A program made the translations under genes and the position numbers. The notes under the pieces are model-generated. The model ran no database searches. It was given only the letters and a program-made list of their open reading frames with translations, and had not been told where the DNA came from. This document shows, piece by piece, positions 38,474 through 47,243 of a stretch of DNA of 64,000 bases. The stretch is from the NCBI RefSeq assembly GCF_002280675.1, contig NZ_NCEN01000004.1, positions 124,001-188,000 of the forward strand, written 5' to 3'. The first letter of the stretch is position 1. The number at the start of each line of letters is the position of its first letter. The stretch comes from Novosphingobium sp. 32-60-15 (GTDB taxonomy: Bacteria > Pseudomonadota > Alphaproteobacteria > Sphingomonadales > Sphingomonadaceae).

Positions 38474-38625
38474 GAGTCATTCGGGACTGCACGTCAAGCG
38501 GCGACTCGCCAGATTCCAACGAGTCGCAAGTGATGCAAAGGGAGAACGGAACGAGTCCGGATCGATATGTAGAGTCCTGCATGACCACTCGGACTCAACA
38601 TATAGTGGTGTGCTTTGCAGGACTC
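38474..38625. promoter_or_regulatory. Cluster of eight GANTC sites upstream of ccrM
   Basis: GANTC occurs at 38474, 38503, 38512, 38521, 38553, 38572, 38592 and 38621, all in the 206-base gap between ccrM and rnhB. By base composition roughly one site or fewer would be expected in this length. Both genes are on the reverse strand, so this is the ccrM promoter and leader side. The likely role is methylation-state control of ccrM; a hemimethylated timing element is the inference. Confidence 0.75.
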
Positions 38626-38643
38626 ACCGCGAAATTTTTTTCT

Positions 38644-39297
38644 TCACAGCAACTGCAATTGCGCCACCGGAGCGAAACTGCGGCGATGAAGCGGCGTTGC
38701 CCCATGCTGACGCAGCGCTGCAAGGTGCTCGGGCGTGCCATAACCTGCGTTGCGTTCCCAACCGTAGTGGGGATGATCAAGCGCTGCCAGCCGCATGATC
38801 CGGTCACGATGCTCCTTGGCGATGATGGAGGCTGCTGAAATGCACGGCTCTATCGCATCGCCACCGACAATCGGTCGCGCGGGCCAGCACCATTCCGGGC
38901 GTCGGCCCTGCGGGGTCAGGTTGCCATCGATCAACACTTCCGCGACAACTTCCTTTGCCAACAGCTGTTCGCACAGCGCCGATACGGCAAGCGTCATGGC
39001 CAACATCGTTGCGCCAAAGATATTCAGCCGGTCAATCTCTGCGGGGTCCACCACGCCCACAGCCCAACGGCAGCGGCGTTTGATCTTTTCCTCAAGGGTG
39101 GCGCGGCGGGCGGCTGTCAGTTTTTTGGAATCATCAAGGCCGGCAGGCCGCGGTTTGCACAAGATTACTGCAGCAGCGACAACTGGCCCCGCCAGTGGTC
39201 CGCGCCCCGCTTCGTCAACGCCAATAATCACGCCTGAGCAGGCATTGGACGAAAAGACACTGGCACTTGTTGCGCCGCTGGGCATTGTAGACGTCAT
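38644..39297 (-). CDS. rnhB: Ribonuclease HII
   Basis: This 217-residue enzyme cuts RNA in RNA-DNA hybrids and at single ribonucleotides. The catalytic DEAG motif is in [21 protein letters not shown], with [14 protein letters not shown] and [13 protein letters not shown] following. The start at 39297 shares the bases CATG with the divergent start of the sugar dehydrogenase gene. A second ATG at 39285 would avoid this and leave about 20 residues before the catalytic domain. Confidence 0.93.
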   Translation of the reverse strand: MTSTMPSGATSASVFSSNACSGVIIGVDEAGRGPLAGPVVAAAVILCKPRPAGLDDSKKLTAARRATLEEKIKRRCRWAVGVVDPAEIDRLNIFGATMLAMTLAVSALCEQLLAKEVVAEVLIDGNLTPQGRRPEWCWPARPIVGGDAIEPCISAASIIAKEHRDRIMRLAALDHPHYGWERNAGYGTPEHLAALRQHGATPLHRRSFAPVAQLQLL

Positions 39298-40438
39298 GAC
39301 GAATCCGATCCTGAAAACTCTATCGCCCCTCGCCCTGCTCCTCGCAAGCTGCGGCTCTTCTATTTCGGCAAAAGACCCTGTGACGGTCGATCCGGATGCA
39401 GCAGGCTTTGCCATTACCGACGTTGCGACATTTGACGAACCGTGGGCGATGGCTTTCCTTCCGGGCACGCCCATGGCCTTGATTACGGAAAAGAAAGGCA
39501 AGCTGAAGCTTTGGCGTGAAGGTGCAGCGTCGGCTGTGGACGTAAACGGTGTGCCGCCCGTTGCATATGCAGGCCAAGGTGGTTTTGGCGATGTCGTTGC
39601 AGCCCCGGATTACGCCACGTCCTGCTTGGTTTACCTCAGTTGGGTTGAAGCCGGTGATGGCGACACGCGCGGCGCGGTTGTGGCGCGGGCAAAGCTTGTC
39701 ATCGGCGAAAAACCCACACTTGAGGGACTTTCGGTTATCTGGCGGCAATTCCCCAAAGTCACGGGTCGAGGCCACTATTCCCACCGCTTGGCGTTTTCAC
39801 CCGATGGGAAATATCTTTATGTGACCTCTGGTGACCGGCAAAAATTTACGCCTGCCCAAGATTTGTCGGTCAATCTCGGCAAAGTGCTTCGCCTGCTGCC
39901 TGATGGAACACCGGCGCCCGGAAATCCCTTTGCGGACAAAGGCGGCATTTCGGCACAAATCTGGTCATATGGTCATCGCAACCTGCTGGGCATTGCCTTT
40001 TCGCCCGACGGGCGCTTGTGGGATATTGAACATGGACCTGCCGGGGGTGACGAGATCAATCTGGTTGAGCCTGCCAAGAATTACGGCTGGCCGTTGGTTT
40101 CTGACGGCGATCATTACGATGGCAAACCGATTCCTCGTAACGTTACGCGCCCTGATCTTGCCCAACCCGCAATCAGTTGGAACCCGGTTATCGCACCGGG
40201 CAACATGATTTTCTATACGGGCGCGTCCTTTCCCAAATGGCAGGGCCAAGGCCTTATCGCTGGCCTGGGGTCAGGCGGTATTGTGCGCGTGAGCATCCAA
40301 GGCAGCAAGATACACGAAATTGAACGGATCGATCTTGGCAACCGTATCCGCGAGATTGAACAGGCCCCCGACGGCTCACTTTATGTGCTGGAAGATGGTG
40401 ATGGCGGGAAGTTGCGTCATCTCACGCCGAAGCCTTGA
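39296..40438 (+). CDS. PQQ-dependent sugar dehydrogenase family (Yli/aldose dehydrogenase-like) lipoprotein
   Basis: This 380-residue beta-propeller protein resembles soluble aldose sugar dehydrogenases. The N-terminus ([19 protein letters not shown]) is a lipoprotein signal with Cys19. Family blocks include [73 protein letters not shown] and GNMIFYTG. It should sit in the periplasm and may oxidise aldoses with PQQ. PQQ synthesis genes are not in the window, so cofactor supply is unknown. The start is uncertain because the ribosome site is weak. Confidence 0.85.
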   Translation: MTNPILKTLSPLALLLASCGSSISAKDPVTVDPDAAGFAITDVATFDEPWAMAFLPGTPMALITEKKGKLKLWREGAASAVDVNGVPPVAYAGQGGFGDVVAAPDYATSCLVYLSWVEAGDGDTRGAVVARAKLVIGEKPTLEGLSVIWRQFPKVTGRGHYSHRLAFSPDGKYLYVTSGDRQKFTPAQDLSVNLGKVLRLLPDGTPAPGNPFADKGGISAQIWSYGHRNLLGIAFSPDGRLWDIEHGPAGGDEINLVEPAKNYGWPLVSDGDHYDGKPIPRNVTRPDLAQPAISWNPVIAPGNMIFYTGASFPKWQGQGLIAGLGSGGIVRVSIQGSKIHEIERIDLGNRIREIEQAPDGSLYVLEDGDGGKLRHLTPKP

Positions 40439-40492
40439 GCAGCTTCGGAACATTGACGAAACTACTCGCTGCTTCGTTTGACAGGATACCCC

Positions 40493-41170
40493 ATGGCCTT
40501 TGATCCTACGCACGTCGATTGCTGGATCTTCGATCTTGATAACACGCTATATCCGCCCTCGACGCGTCTGTTTGACCAGATCGACGTGCGGATGGGCCAG
40601 TTCATCCAGAACCTGCTTGGCTGCGATCCTGTCGAAGCGCATCGTGTGCAGAAGCTTTACTTCCACGATCATGGTACGACGCTGTCAGGCCTGATGCATT
40701 ATCATGCGATTGATCCTCACGATTTCCTGAACTTTGTGCACGACATCGACATGGCCCCGCTTGTCGCCGCGCCACGCCTTGCCGATAAATTGGCTGCTCT
40801 CCCGGGCCGCAAGCTTGTCTTCACCAACGGCGATGATGCTTATGCTGCGCGCGTTCTTGCAAGCCTTGGCTTGTCGGACAGCTTTGATGGCATGTGGGAC
40901 ATTCACGCGATGAATTATCGCCCGAAGCCAGAGCCTTCGGCATATGCAGGCCTTATCGAAGCTTTTGCAATCCGGCCTGAAACAGCCGTGTTCGTTGAAG
41001 ATATGGCGCGTAACCTTGCACCTGCAAAAGCGTTGGGGATGCAGACGGTGTGGCTGGATCTTGCCACCGAATGGGGTGACCGCGCCAAAGACGACGCCGC
41101 CATAGATCTGATCATTGATGACATCGATCAATGGCTGGCACGTCTTGCCGATCATCCCTTGCTAGGCTAG
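40493..41170 (+). CDS. HAD-family pyrimidine 5'-nucleotidase-like hydrolase
   Basis: This 225-residue haloacid dehalogenase-fold phosphatase has the nucleophile motif WIFDLDNTLYPPS, motif II VFTNGDD, motif III Lys in NYRPKPEPSAY and acidic motif IV FVEDMARNL. The PPS after DNTLY and the cap sequence match SDT1/PHM8-type pyrimidine nucleotidases. AGGA precedes the ATG. It is followed by dapD on the same strand. Confidence 0.85.
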   Translation: MAFDPTHVDCWIFDLDNTLYPPSTRLFDQIDVRMGQFIQNLLGCDPVEAHRVQKLYFHDHGTTLSGLMHYHAIDPHDFLNFVHDIDMAPLVAAPRLADKLAALPGRKLVFTNGDDAYAARVLASLGLSDSFDGMWDIHAMNYRPKPEPSAYAGLIEAFAIRPETAVFVEDMARNLAPAKALGMQTVWLDLATEWGDRAKDDAAIDLIIDDIDQWLARLADHPLLG

Positions 41171-41235
41171 GCGGCGCGCGAAATTGCTTTAAACATTGAT
41201 CTTGCCGAACAGCAGAATCCCGACGGAGAAACACA

Positions 41236-42072
41236 ATGACCGCTCAGCTTGAAGCCGCCATCGAAGCCGCTTGGGAAGACCGCGCCAATGTAACGCCTGC
41301 CAGCGACAGTGTGCGCGAAGCTGTTGAAGCCGTCTTTGAACTGCTGGAAAGCGGTCAGGCGCGTGTGGCGCAAAAAGTCGATGGCCAGTGGCAAGTAAAC
41401 CAGTGGCTCAAGAAGGCTGTGCTGCTGTCGTTCCGCCTGAATGACAACGTGGTGATCGATGCTGGATCGGGCGGTGCGCCTGCCTTTGATAAGGTGCCAT
41501 CAAAGTTTGAAGGCTGGGATGAAGCGCGCTTCCGCGAAGCTGGCTTCCGCGTGGTCCCCGGCGCGGTTGCCCGCAAAGGCGCACATATCGCCAAGGGCGT
41601 GGTATTGATGCCAAGCTTCGTCAACATTGGCGCTTTCGTTGATGAAGGCACAATGGTTGATACCTGGGCGACGGTTGGTTCGTGTGCGCAGATTGGCAAG
41701 AACGTGCACATTTCGGGTGGCGCTGGCATTGGTGGCGTTCTCGAACCGCTGCAGGCTGGACCGGTCATCATTGAAGACGGCGCATTTATCGGCGCACGTT
41801 CCGAAGTGGCCGAAGGTGTCATCGTTGGCGAGGGCGCGGTGCTTTCAATGGGCGTTTACCTTGGCGCGTCGACCAAGATCGTTGATCGCCAGACCGGCGA
41901 AGTCCACATCGGCCGCGTCCCGCCTTATGCGGTTGTGGTTCCCGGTGCGCTGCCGGGCAAGCCCTTGCCAGATGGCACACCAGGACCATCGTTGTACTGC
42001 GCTGTAATCGTCAAAACGGTCGACGCGCAAACCCGCAGCAAGACCGGCATCAACGAATTGCTGCGCGACTGA
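41236..42072 (+). CDS. dapD: Tetrahydrodipicolinate N-succinyltransferase
   Basis: This 278-residue left-handed beta-helix enzyme succinylates tetrahydrodipicolinate in lysine and peptidoglycan precursor synthesis. The hexapeptide-repeat region runs from about [24 protein letters not shown] to [13 protein letters not shown], and [23 protein letters not shown] is diagnostic. Length is normal. GGAG lies seven bases before the ATG. Confidence 0.96.
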   Translation: MTAQLEAAIEAAWEDRANVTPASDSVREAVEAVFELLESGQARVAQKVDGQWQVNQWLKKAVLLSFRLNDNVVIDAGSGGAPAFDKVPSKFEGWDEARFREAGFRVVPGAVARKGAHIAKGVVLMPSFVNIGAFVDEGTMVDTWATVGSCAQIGKNVHISGGAGIGGVLEPLQAGPVIIEDGAFIGARSEVAEGVIVGEGAVLSMGVYLGASTKIVDRQTGEVHIGRVPPYAVVVPGALPGKPLPDGTPGPSLYCAVIVKTVDAQTRSKTGINELLRD

Positions 42073-42170
42073 TCCGGCGTTCCCGCGCGGTTATTACAGG
42101 CTGCCTCGGAACAGGGCGCGTGCCCAAGCGTAGAACCGGTAAGCACCGGAACTACAAAAGGAAATGCGCC

Positions 42171-42329
42171 ATGGAACGCCAAGGCAATGAAACCCATATC
42201 ACCACCGAAGAAGCCCGCGGTGGCCGAAGCAATCATGTGGTTCGGTGGGTTTTGGGGATCAGCCTGCTGCTCGCCATTGTCGCCCTCACCATCATCTGGG
42301 TAACCGGGGCCGTGATGACGCCTGGATAA
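42171..42329 (+). CDS. Small single-span membrane protein
   Basis: This 52-residue protein has a polar head (MERQGNETHITTEEARGG), a basic turn (RSNHVVR) and one hydrophobic helix (WVLGISLLLAIVALTIIWVTGAV). AAAGGAA sits nine bases before the ATG, a good ribosome site, so I accept it despite its size. The layout suggests an inner-membrane protein with a cytoplasmic N-terminus. Family not recognised. Confidence 0.65.
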   Translation: MERQGNETHITTEEARGGRSNHVVRWVLGISLLLAIVALTIIWVTGAVMTPG

Positions 42330-42493
42330 TATTGAGCAGGGCGGTGCTGACGTGATGATCGGTTGGGATATTGACCGGGATCAACGCGCCGCCTTGTTTG
42401 CCTGCGATTGACTCGGGTGCGCAGACGCAGCAAGCCTCGGCTTATGATATGCCTTCAACTGCGCCAAACGATCCGGCCATCTTCACCTTGCCC

Positions 42494-42898
42494 ATGATGC
42501 GCACTATCCTGCGTTACGCTCTAGCAATCTTCTATCTGGCCGCTGGCATCATTCACATCGTTGCACCGTCGCCGTTCCTGACCATCATGCCAGCTTGGGT
42601 GCCTGACCCCGATGCGGTTGTATTCTGGACAGGTGTCGCAGAGGTGCTTGGCGCTATCGGGCTTGTGCAGTGGTTTTCACCGAAACTTCGCCGTGCGGCC
42701 GCGATTGGCCTTGCGCTTTATGCCGTTTGCGTTTTTCCTGCCAACATCAACCATTTCATCCTCGATATGATAAAGCCGGACGGCGGACTTGGGCTTGGCT
42801 ATCATGTGCCGCGAATGTTTGCGCAGCCGCTGGTGATTTGGGCGGCGTTGTGGGTTGGAAGCGTGACCGACTGGCCGTTCCCCAACAAGTCCGGCTAA
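42494..42898 (+). CDS. DoxX-like membrane protein
   Basis: This 134-residue protein has four hydrophobic segments: RYALAIFYLAAGIIHIVAPSPF, VVFWTGVAEVLGAIGLVQWF, RRAAAIGLALYAVCVFPANINHF and FAQPLVIWAALWVGSV. The spacing and the AGxxH and EVLGAIGLV motifs resemble the DoxX/DoxD-like family of quinone-related or unknown membrane proteins. The start is uncertain: an in-frame ATG at 42449 would add 15 residues, and neither has a good ribosome site. Confidence 0.7.
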   Translation: MMRTILRYALAIFYLAAGIIHIVAPSPFLTIMPAWVPDPDAVVFWTGVAEVLGAIGLVQWFSPKLRRAAAIGLALYAVCVFPANINHFILDMIKPDGGLGLGYHVPRMFAQPLVIWAALWVGSVTDWPFPNKSG

Positions 42899-42901
42899 TT
42901 C

Positions 42902-43654
42902 ATGCTTTTATCAGATCCCGTTATTCTGAGTGCTTGTGCCTTCGCTGTCATCCTTGTGGGGATGGCAAAAGGCGGCTTTTCCGGACTTGGCGCCTTGGGC
43001 ACGCCTGTTGCCGCTCTGGTATTGCCGCCAACAGTTGCGGCGGCGATCCTCTTGCCTATCCTGATTGTGCAAGATGTCGTCAGCGTCTGGTCATTCCGCC
43101 ATTCGTGGGACAGATGGATCGTTGGCTGGATGCTTCCGGGCGCCATCATCGGCATCGGGATCGGCTGGGCGATAGCCGCCAGCGTTGATGAAAAAATCAT
43201 GATGGCGGTGCTGGGTGCAATCACATTGCTGTTTGGCGTTTATCGGATGTGGGTGGAACGTGGAGGACGCGTGGTTGCCGCATCTACCTCGTCAGGCTGG
43301 GTGGGCAGCCTGTTTGGCGTGGCGACGGGCTTCACCAGCCAGATCGCCCATGCTGGGGGTCCGCCATTCCAGATGTGGGTCACGCCGCGAAAACTGCCGC
43401 ATCTGAGGTATGCAGGTACCAACTCTATCCTGTTTGCCGCAATCAACTGGGTCAAAGTGCCAAGTTACATGGCGCTGGGCATCTTCACGCATGATGTGAT
43501 GATCGCGGCTGCATTGCTTGTTCCGCTAGCGATAATTACCACCCTGATTTCGGTCCGTATTGTACGCGTGTTAAAGCCCGAACGCTTCTATACGATCATC
43601 TATGTGTTGATGGTCCTGCTGGGCGGAAAACTCATTTTGGATGCCGTTATTTAG
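42902..43654 (+). CDS. TauE/SafE-family sulfite or organosulfur exporter-like protein
   Basis: This 250-residue membrane protein has about eight spans in two halves. The first half contains GMAKGGFSGLGALGTPVAAL and the second TGFTSQIAHAGGPPFQMWVTPRKLP, the glycine-rich signatures of TauE/SafE permeases. It begins four bases after the DoxX-like stop and may be co-transcribed. Its end overlaps the convergent acetyltransferase gene by eight bases. The anion carried is unknown. Confidence 0.87.
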   Translation: MLLSDPVILSACAFAVILVGMAKGGFSGLGALGTPVAALVLPPTVAAAILLPILIVQDVVSVWSFRHSWDRWIVGWMLPGAIIGIGIGWAIAASVDEKIMMAVLGAITLLFGVYRMWVERGGRVVAASTSSGWVGSLFGVATGFTSQIAHAGGPPFQMWVTPRKLPHLRYAGTNSILFAAINWVKVPSYMALGIFTHDVMIAAALLVPLAIITTLISVRIVRVLKPERFYTIIYVLMVLLGGKLILDAVI

Positions 43655-44249
43655 CGAACGGCTTGCGCGCCATTGTCCAGAACTGCGGGCCGCCCCGCCC
43701 CACCGTCCAGTTTGATAGCACTTCAAAACCCAAGGCGCGATAAAGCCCGACATTGCTTTGGGTCGCGGTTTCCAACGCAGTGGGCAATCCGCCGGCATCG
43801 CTTTGGGCCAGCCCTGCACGGATTACCAGACCGCCCAACCCTTGCCCTTGCATGTCGGGCCGAACACCGGCCATCCGCAAATAGAACTGCTGCTCGCCCT
43901 TTGGCAAATGCAAGCCGATACATCTGTCCACCCGCTCTGCCCGCAGGACTGCAGTGCCCAGCATGCGAACAAACCCGATGGCGGTACCAGGCGTTAGCGC
44001 CGGATGTTCATGAACCGATCCCGGCGGCCTCCAGAGCGTTACAGCTTCGCAACCCGGCGTGCCAAGAACCATCCCGTGGCGCAAATGATCTGTAAACATC
44101 CAGTCGATCAAGGTTGGCAATCGCCGAGCTCGCACAACCGGATCGGGAAACATCCACGACATTGCAGGATCGGTAGCAAACGCTGCACTCAATGTATGGC
44201 AAGCCGCATCCCGATGCTGGGACCCGAGCGTTATGATGCGTTTATCCAT
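43647..44249 (-). CDS. GNAT-family N-acetyltransferase
   Basis: This 200-residue protein has the acetyl-CoA binding region FYLRMAGVRPDMQGQGLGGLVIRAGL (motif A Q/RxxGxG/A) followed by LPTALETATQSNVGLYRALGFEV. The N-terminal half is typical of single-domain acetyltransferases with unknown acceptors. In-frame starts at 44261 and 44279 are less well placed. It is divergent from the PhnA-like gene, with 76 bases between the two starts. Confidence 0.85.
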   Translation of the reverse strand: MDKRIITLGSQHRDAACHTLSAAFATDPAMSWMFPDPVVRARRLPTLIDWMFTDHLRHGMVLGTPGCEAVTLWRPPGSVHEHPALTPGTAIGFVRMLGTAVLRAERVDRCIGLHLPKGEQQFYLRMAGVRPDMQGQGLGGLVIRAGLAQSDAGGLPTALETATQSNVGLYRALGFEVLSNWTVGRGGPQFWTMARKPFAK

Positions 44250-44325
44250 GATCGCCCACATTCCGCTTTTGCTGGCCATTTCGGTCCGGCAATGCCACGG
44301 CCATTATCAAACAGGAGAACGCACA

Positions 44326-44631
44326 ATGGCCAATGATGATGAATACGTCTATGACGACGAAAGCGGAGAATGGATGACTGCGTCCGAATTGCAAGCCAAG
44401 CAATCCGCTGCAAACGCCGTTGAAGTGCGCGATGCCGTGGGCAATCTGTTGGCAGATGGCGACCAGGTCACCCTGATCAAGGATCTTGATGTGAAGGGCG
44501 CGGGCCAGACCCTCAAGCAGGGTACGCTGATCAAATCGATCCGGCTGACCGGTCATCCGCAAGAAATTGATTGCAAATACCCCGGCATCAAAGGTCTGGT
44601 TTTGCGGGTAGAGTTTGTCCGAAAGCGCTGA
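44326..44631 (+). CDS. PhnA/YjdM-type domain protein
   Basis: This 101-residue protein has an acidic N-terminal 40 residues and a C-terminal domain matching the PhnA/YjdM fold: VRDAVGNLLADGDQVTLIKDLDVKG, then LKQGTLIKSIRLTG and IDCKYPGIKGLVLRVEFVRK. The N-terminal zinc ribbon of E. coli YjdM is missing. Despite the historical name, involvement in phosphonate use is not established for this family. AGGAG is eight bases before the ATG. Confidence 0.85.
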   Translation: MANDDEYVYDDESGEWMTASELQAKQSAANAVEVRDAVGNLLADGDQVTLIKDLDVKGAGQTLKQGTLIKSIRLTGHPQEIDCKYPGIKGLVLRVEFVRKR

Positions 44632-44867
44632 TTGCGGGCGGCTGCGAACGTCCGAATTCGTATGTGCAGCTACGTAATTTAGGGCACAAATTGGAAGATA
44701 TTTTCGACAAGCAACTGTTTTTAAGGTGAAATATAAAAGCGATTGCAAGATGTGCAACTGCACTGTCCCTGATTACAATTGCCGCACTGCACCCGTCGTA
44801 TATGCTGCAATGCAACAAGATAAGGGTGCTGAAGGCAATCTTTCCTTATCTACCAGGAGACATTGCC

Positions 44868-45170
44868 ATGTTTAATTCTTCGTTTGCAATCACTGCCGCC
44901 GCTCTTCTTCTTGCCGCTCCTGCAGCCGTTGCTAACGCTGCCGAACCGGACGCTGGCAGCTTCACCTATCAAGGTGTGAAGTATGATTACACCGCCGAAC
45001 AGCGCGGCGATGTAAAGGTTCTCAAGGGATCGGCTTATGCCGGCAAGGTGCCTTTTGAACTGCGCGTCAACAAGCGCACGGTTACGGGTCGTTTCAATGG
45101 CCGGCCAGTTTCGTTCGACGTCAAGGACGTGAAGCCAATCGCAAGCAAGGCTAGCGCGCTCGCTGATTGA
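44868..45170 (+). CDS. Small secreted protein of unknown function
   Basis: This 100-residue protein has a clear signal peptide (MFNSSFAITAAALLLAAPAA...ANA, cleavage near residue 25). A beta-rich, positively charged domain of about 75 residues follows, with GSFTYQGVKYDYTAEQRGDV and a tail rich in Lys and Val. AGGAG is eight bases before the ATG. The 236 bases before it are AT-rich and probably hold its promoter; no other gene is seen there. A strong terminator follows, so it is a single-gene unit. Family not recognised. Confidence 0.75.
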   Translation: MFNSSFAITAAALLLAAPAAVANAAEPDAGSFTYQGVKYDYTAEQRGDVKVLKGSAYAGKVPFELRVNKRTVTGRFNGRPVSFDVKDVKPIASKASALAD

Positions 45171-45277
45171 AAGCGTAGCAATACGGGGCTGCCGCGTGAA
45201 TTTGCGATGCGCAATCACAAGGTAAGTGCAAAACCCGTTAGCGGCATCAGCTTCGCGCTGAACCGGTAAGGATCAAG

Positions 45278-45304
45278 GGGCGCTCTGTAACAGGGCGCCC
45301 TTTT
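45278..45304 (+). terminator. Intrinsic terminator
   Basis: GGGCGCTCTG (45278-45287) pairs with CAGGGCGCCC (45291-45300), one G-T wobble included, over a TAA loop, followed by TTTT. It ends the secreted-protein gene at 45170 and could also act on the convergent gene ending at 45333. Confidence 0.88.
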
Positions 45305-45332
45305 CCATTCGCCTTTGATCCATGAACGGTCC

Positions 45333-45689
45333 TTAGTGGCTGGTGCCGCCCATGACGCGAACATCGATACCGCTCCCCGGCTCGGCTGCTCCGTGTTTTT
45401 CAATGACTGCTTCACAACGCGCCTTTACGGCATTGTCGTCAAGTTCAGCCTCAAGCACATAACGGGCGATGATTTCGCCCTCACGCACGTCTGTTACGCA
45501 AATGTAACGGATGTGTGAATGGGATGCGAGTTCATCAAGATCGACACCATCGGCCAAGGTCCAAGACTTCCCGCCGTGTGATCGAATTGCTCTCTCACAA
45601 TGGCGGCAGGTTGAGATTATTGCCCCATGCTCGTCGCGGCGTCTGGTCGCCGTCGGAACGTGTGAACGCGTGTACCAGCACTGCGTCAT
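45333..45689 (-). CDS. Hypothetical protein with possible CxxC zinc motif
   Basis: This 118-residue protein begins MTQCWYTRSHVPTATRRRDE. It contains STCRHCERAIRSHGGKSW, in which CxxC and a nearby His could bind metal, then IRYICVTDVREGEIIARYVLEAELDDNAVKARCEAVI, a compact alpha/beta domain. Longer in-frame starts exist at 45719, 45740 and beyond, but none has a ribosome site and the extra residues look like shadow sequence. The start remains uncertain. Family not recognised. Confidence 0.6.
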   Translation of the reverse strand: MTQCWYTRSHVPTATRRRDEHGAIISTCRHCERAIRSHGGKSWTLADGVDLDELASHSHIRYICVTDVREGEIIARYVLEAELDDNAVKARCEAVIEKHGAAEPGSGIDVRVMGGTSH

Positions 45690-45838
45690 CGTATAGGATA
45701 TGGCGGGCCTGATATGCATTCGATCAACGTTACATCTCATGGTAAATTTAGCATCAACCAATCCATCTGCAGCAATACTAGCGCCAATAATGCATATATT
45801 TAGCAGAGGCTTAACTTTCACACCGCTATAATCCCAAA

Positions 45839-46579
45839 ATGGACGAGCCAGACCTACGCCGCACCCGCTTGCGACTGATTTGCACCGGGTTTTTGGTAAC
45901 GCTTGCCTCACTTGCAGCCTCCATGGGGGCAACGCATCTATCGTTCGAACTGCTAGGCGCCGCTCGCTATTCCGTCTCGATGGTTTCAGCGGCAATCATA
46001 CCGCTTGTGATTGCGCCTGTTGCCTATAGTTGGGTTGCCATTTTGACGATGCAACTGGAACGCAAGACCCGGTCAATGGAACGCTTGTCTCGCACTGACC
46101 CGCTTACCTCACTGCCCAATCGTCGGGCATTTATCGATAACTCGGAAAGATGGCTTCAGCAGGGTCCGCTTGCCATTGCGATGATCGACCTTGATCATTT
46201 CAAACAAATCAATGACCGGCTTGGCCATGCGGGTGGTGATCAGGCATTGATCCATGCAGCCAGTCTACTGCGCGATACCGCACCCGAAGGCGCCTTGATT
46301 GCGCGCCTTGGTGGGGAAGAGTTCGGGTTGATCTGCCCGCTTGACGGGACACCTGCGGATTTGGCCCATGAAGTATGGTTGCTCAAGCTTGATATGATGC
46401 GCCACCGGTTGAACAGCGTGCCCTTAATTATGCAAGGCCAAGCCTTGCACATTTCAGCAAGCTTCGGGTTTGCAATAATGATGCCGGGTGACTCGCTCGA
46501 CAGTCTGTTAAAGCGGGCTGATGGGGCGATGTATCAAGCCAAGCAGGCTGGGCGAAACTGCGTGCGGATTGCTGCCTGA
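45839..46579 (+). CDS. Membrane diguanylate cyclase (GGDEF)
   Basis: This 246-residue protein has two membrane spans (about 14-33 and 47-70), a short linker coiled segment (QLERKTRSMERLSRTDPLT) and a GGDEF domain with the active site GGEEF at 158-162, MIDLDHFKQIND and ASFGFAIM. It should make cyclic di-GMP. The inhibitory RxxD site normally five residues before GGEEF is absent (PEGA), so product feedback may be lost. The AT-rich region before the ATG offers a promoter but only a weak ribosome site. Confidence 0.9.
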   Translation: MDEPDLRRTRLRLICTGFLVTLASLAASMGATHLSFELLGAARYSVSMVSAAIIPLVIAPVAYSWVAILTMQLERKTRSMERLSRTDPLTSLPNRRAFIDNSERWLQQGPLAIAMIDLDHFKQINDRLGHAGGDQALIHAASLLRDTAPEGALIARLGGEEFGLICPLDGTPADLAHEVWLLKLDMMRHRLNSVPLIMQGQALHISASFGFAIMMPGDSLDSLLKRADGAMYQAKQAGRNCVRIAA

Positions 46580-46582
46580 CCC

Positions 46583-46966
46583 TTATCCCAGGGTGACGAA
46601 GATTTCGGCGACAAGCAGCCAGACACCGCTATTCTGACGCCATTTCGCGGCGTAGGTTTCAGAAGCTGCGGGCACACCCTCGCCATCAGCAAGGCCACGC
46701 CAGTGACCATGCTCCATCGCAATGGGCTCAACCGCAGAGGCGGTGATTGTGTCTGTTGTGCGGGTATAGACCATGCGCGGCTTTGCGGAAAATTCACGTT
46801 TCCACGCATGCAGTTGCGCTTTACGGCCAGACACGACGGCGCTGTCTGTGCCGGTTATCATGATGACATCTGGAGAAAGGAGCGCGCTGATCGCGGCGAT
46901 GTCTGCAGCGGCAATGGCGCGGTTAAATTCTACGCGGCGCAACCGGATTGTGATTTCGGCAGTCAT
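46583..46966 (-). CDS. NTF2-like/SnoaL-type protein (DUF4440-like)
   Basis: This 127-residue single-domain protein shows LRRVEFNRAIAAADIAAISALLSPDVIMITGTDSAVVSG, followed by a C-terminal WRGLADGEG...YAAKWRQNSGVWLLVAEIFVTL. This is the cone-fold pattern of NTF2-like enzymes and binding proteins. The ATG at 46966 has GGA spaced seven bases away; an in-frame ATG at 46990 is possible. It converges with the diguanylate cyclase gene. Function unknown. Confidence 0.75.
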   Translation of the reverse strand: MTAEITIRLRRVEFNRAIAAADIAAISALLSPDVIMITGTDSAVVSGRKAQLHAWKREFSAKPRMVYTRTTDTITASAVEPIAMEHGHWRGLADGEGVPAASETYAAKWRQNSGVWLLVAEIFVTLG

Positions 46967-47036
46967 GCCAAGATCCGTCAAATGGTGCATATCCGGCGGC
47001 GAGCGATACGCTCAACCGCCGGAAATGCGTTATTAA

Positions 47037-47243
47037 TCAAGCAGAAGCGAGATTAACTGCCGAAGCCTTGCCGTTACGGCCGGTTTCAACTTCATACGTC
47101 AAGCGCTGGTCACGCTCGAGCGTTGCCATGCCGGCTGCCTGAACGGCCGAGATGTGCACGAAGCTGTCAGTGCCGCCGTTGTCAGGCTGAATGAAGCCGT
47201 AGCCCTTGTCGGTGTTGAAGAATTTTACGGTGCCTACTGGCAT
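47037..47243 (-). CDS. cspA: Cold-shock domain protein
   Basis: This 68-residue OB-fold RNA/DNA chaperone has RNP1 KGYGFIQ and RNP2 DSFVHIS, with the usual MPVGTVKFFN start and normal length. AAAGGA lies seven bases before the ATG. That ribosome site is perfectly complementary to a segment about 65 bases upstream in the leader, which suggests translation control by RNA structure. Confidence 0.95.
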   Translation of the reverse strand: MPVGTVKFFNTDKGYGFIQPDNGGTDSFVHISAVQAAGMATLERDQRLTYEVETGRNGKASAVNLASA

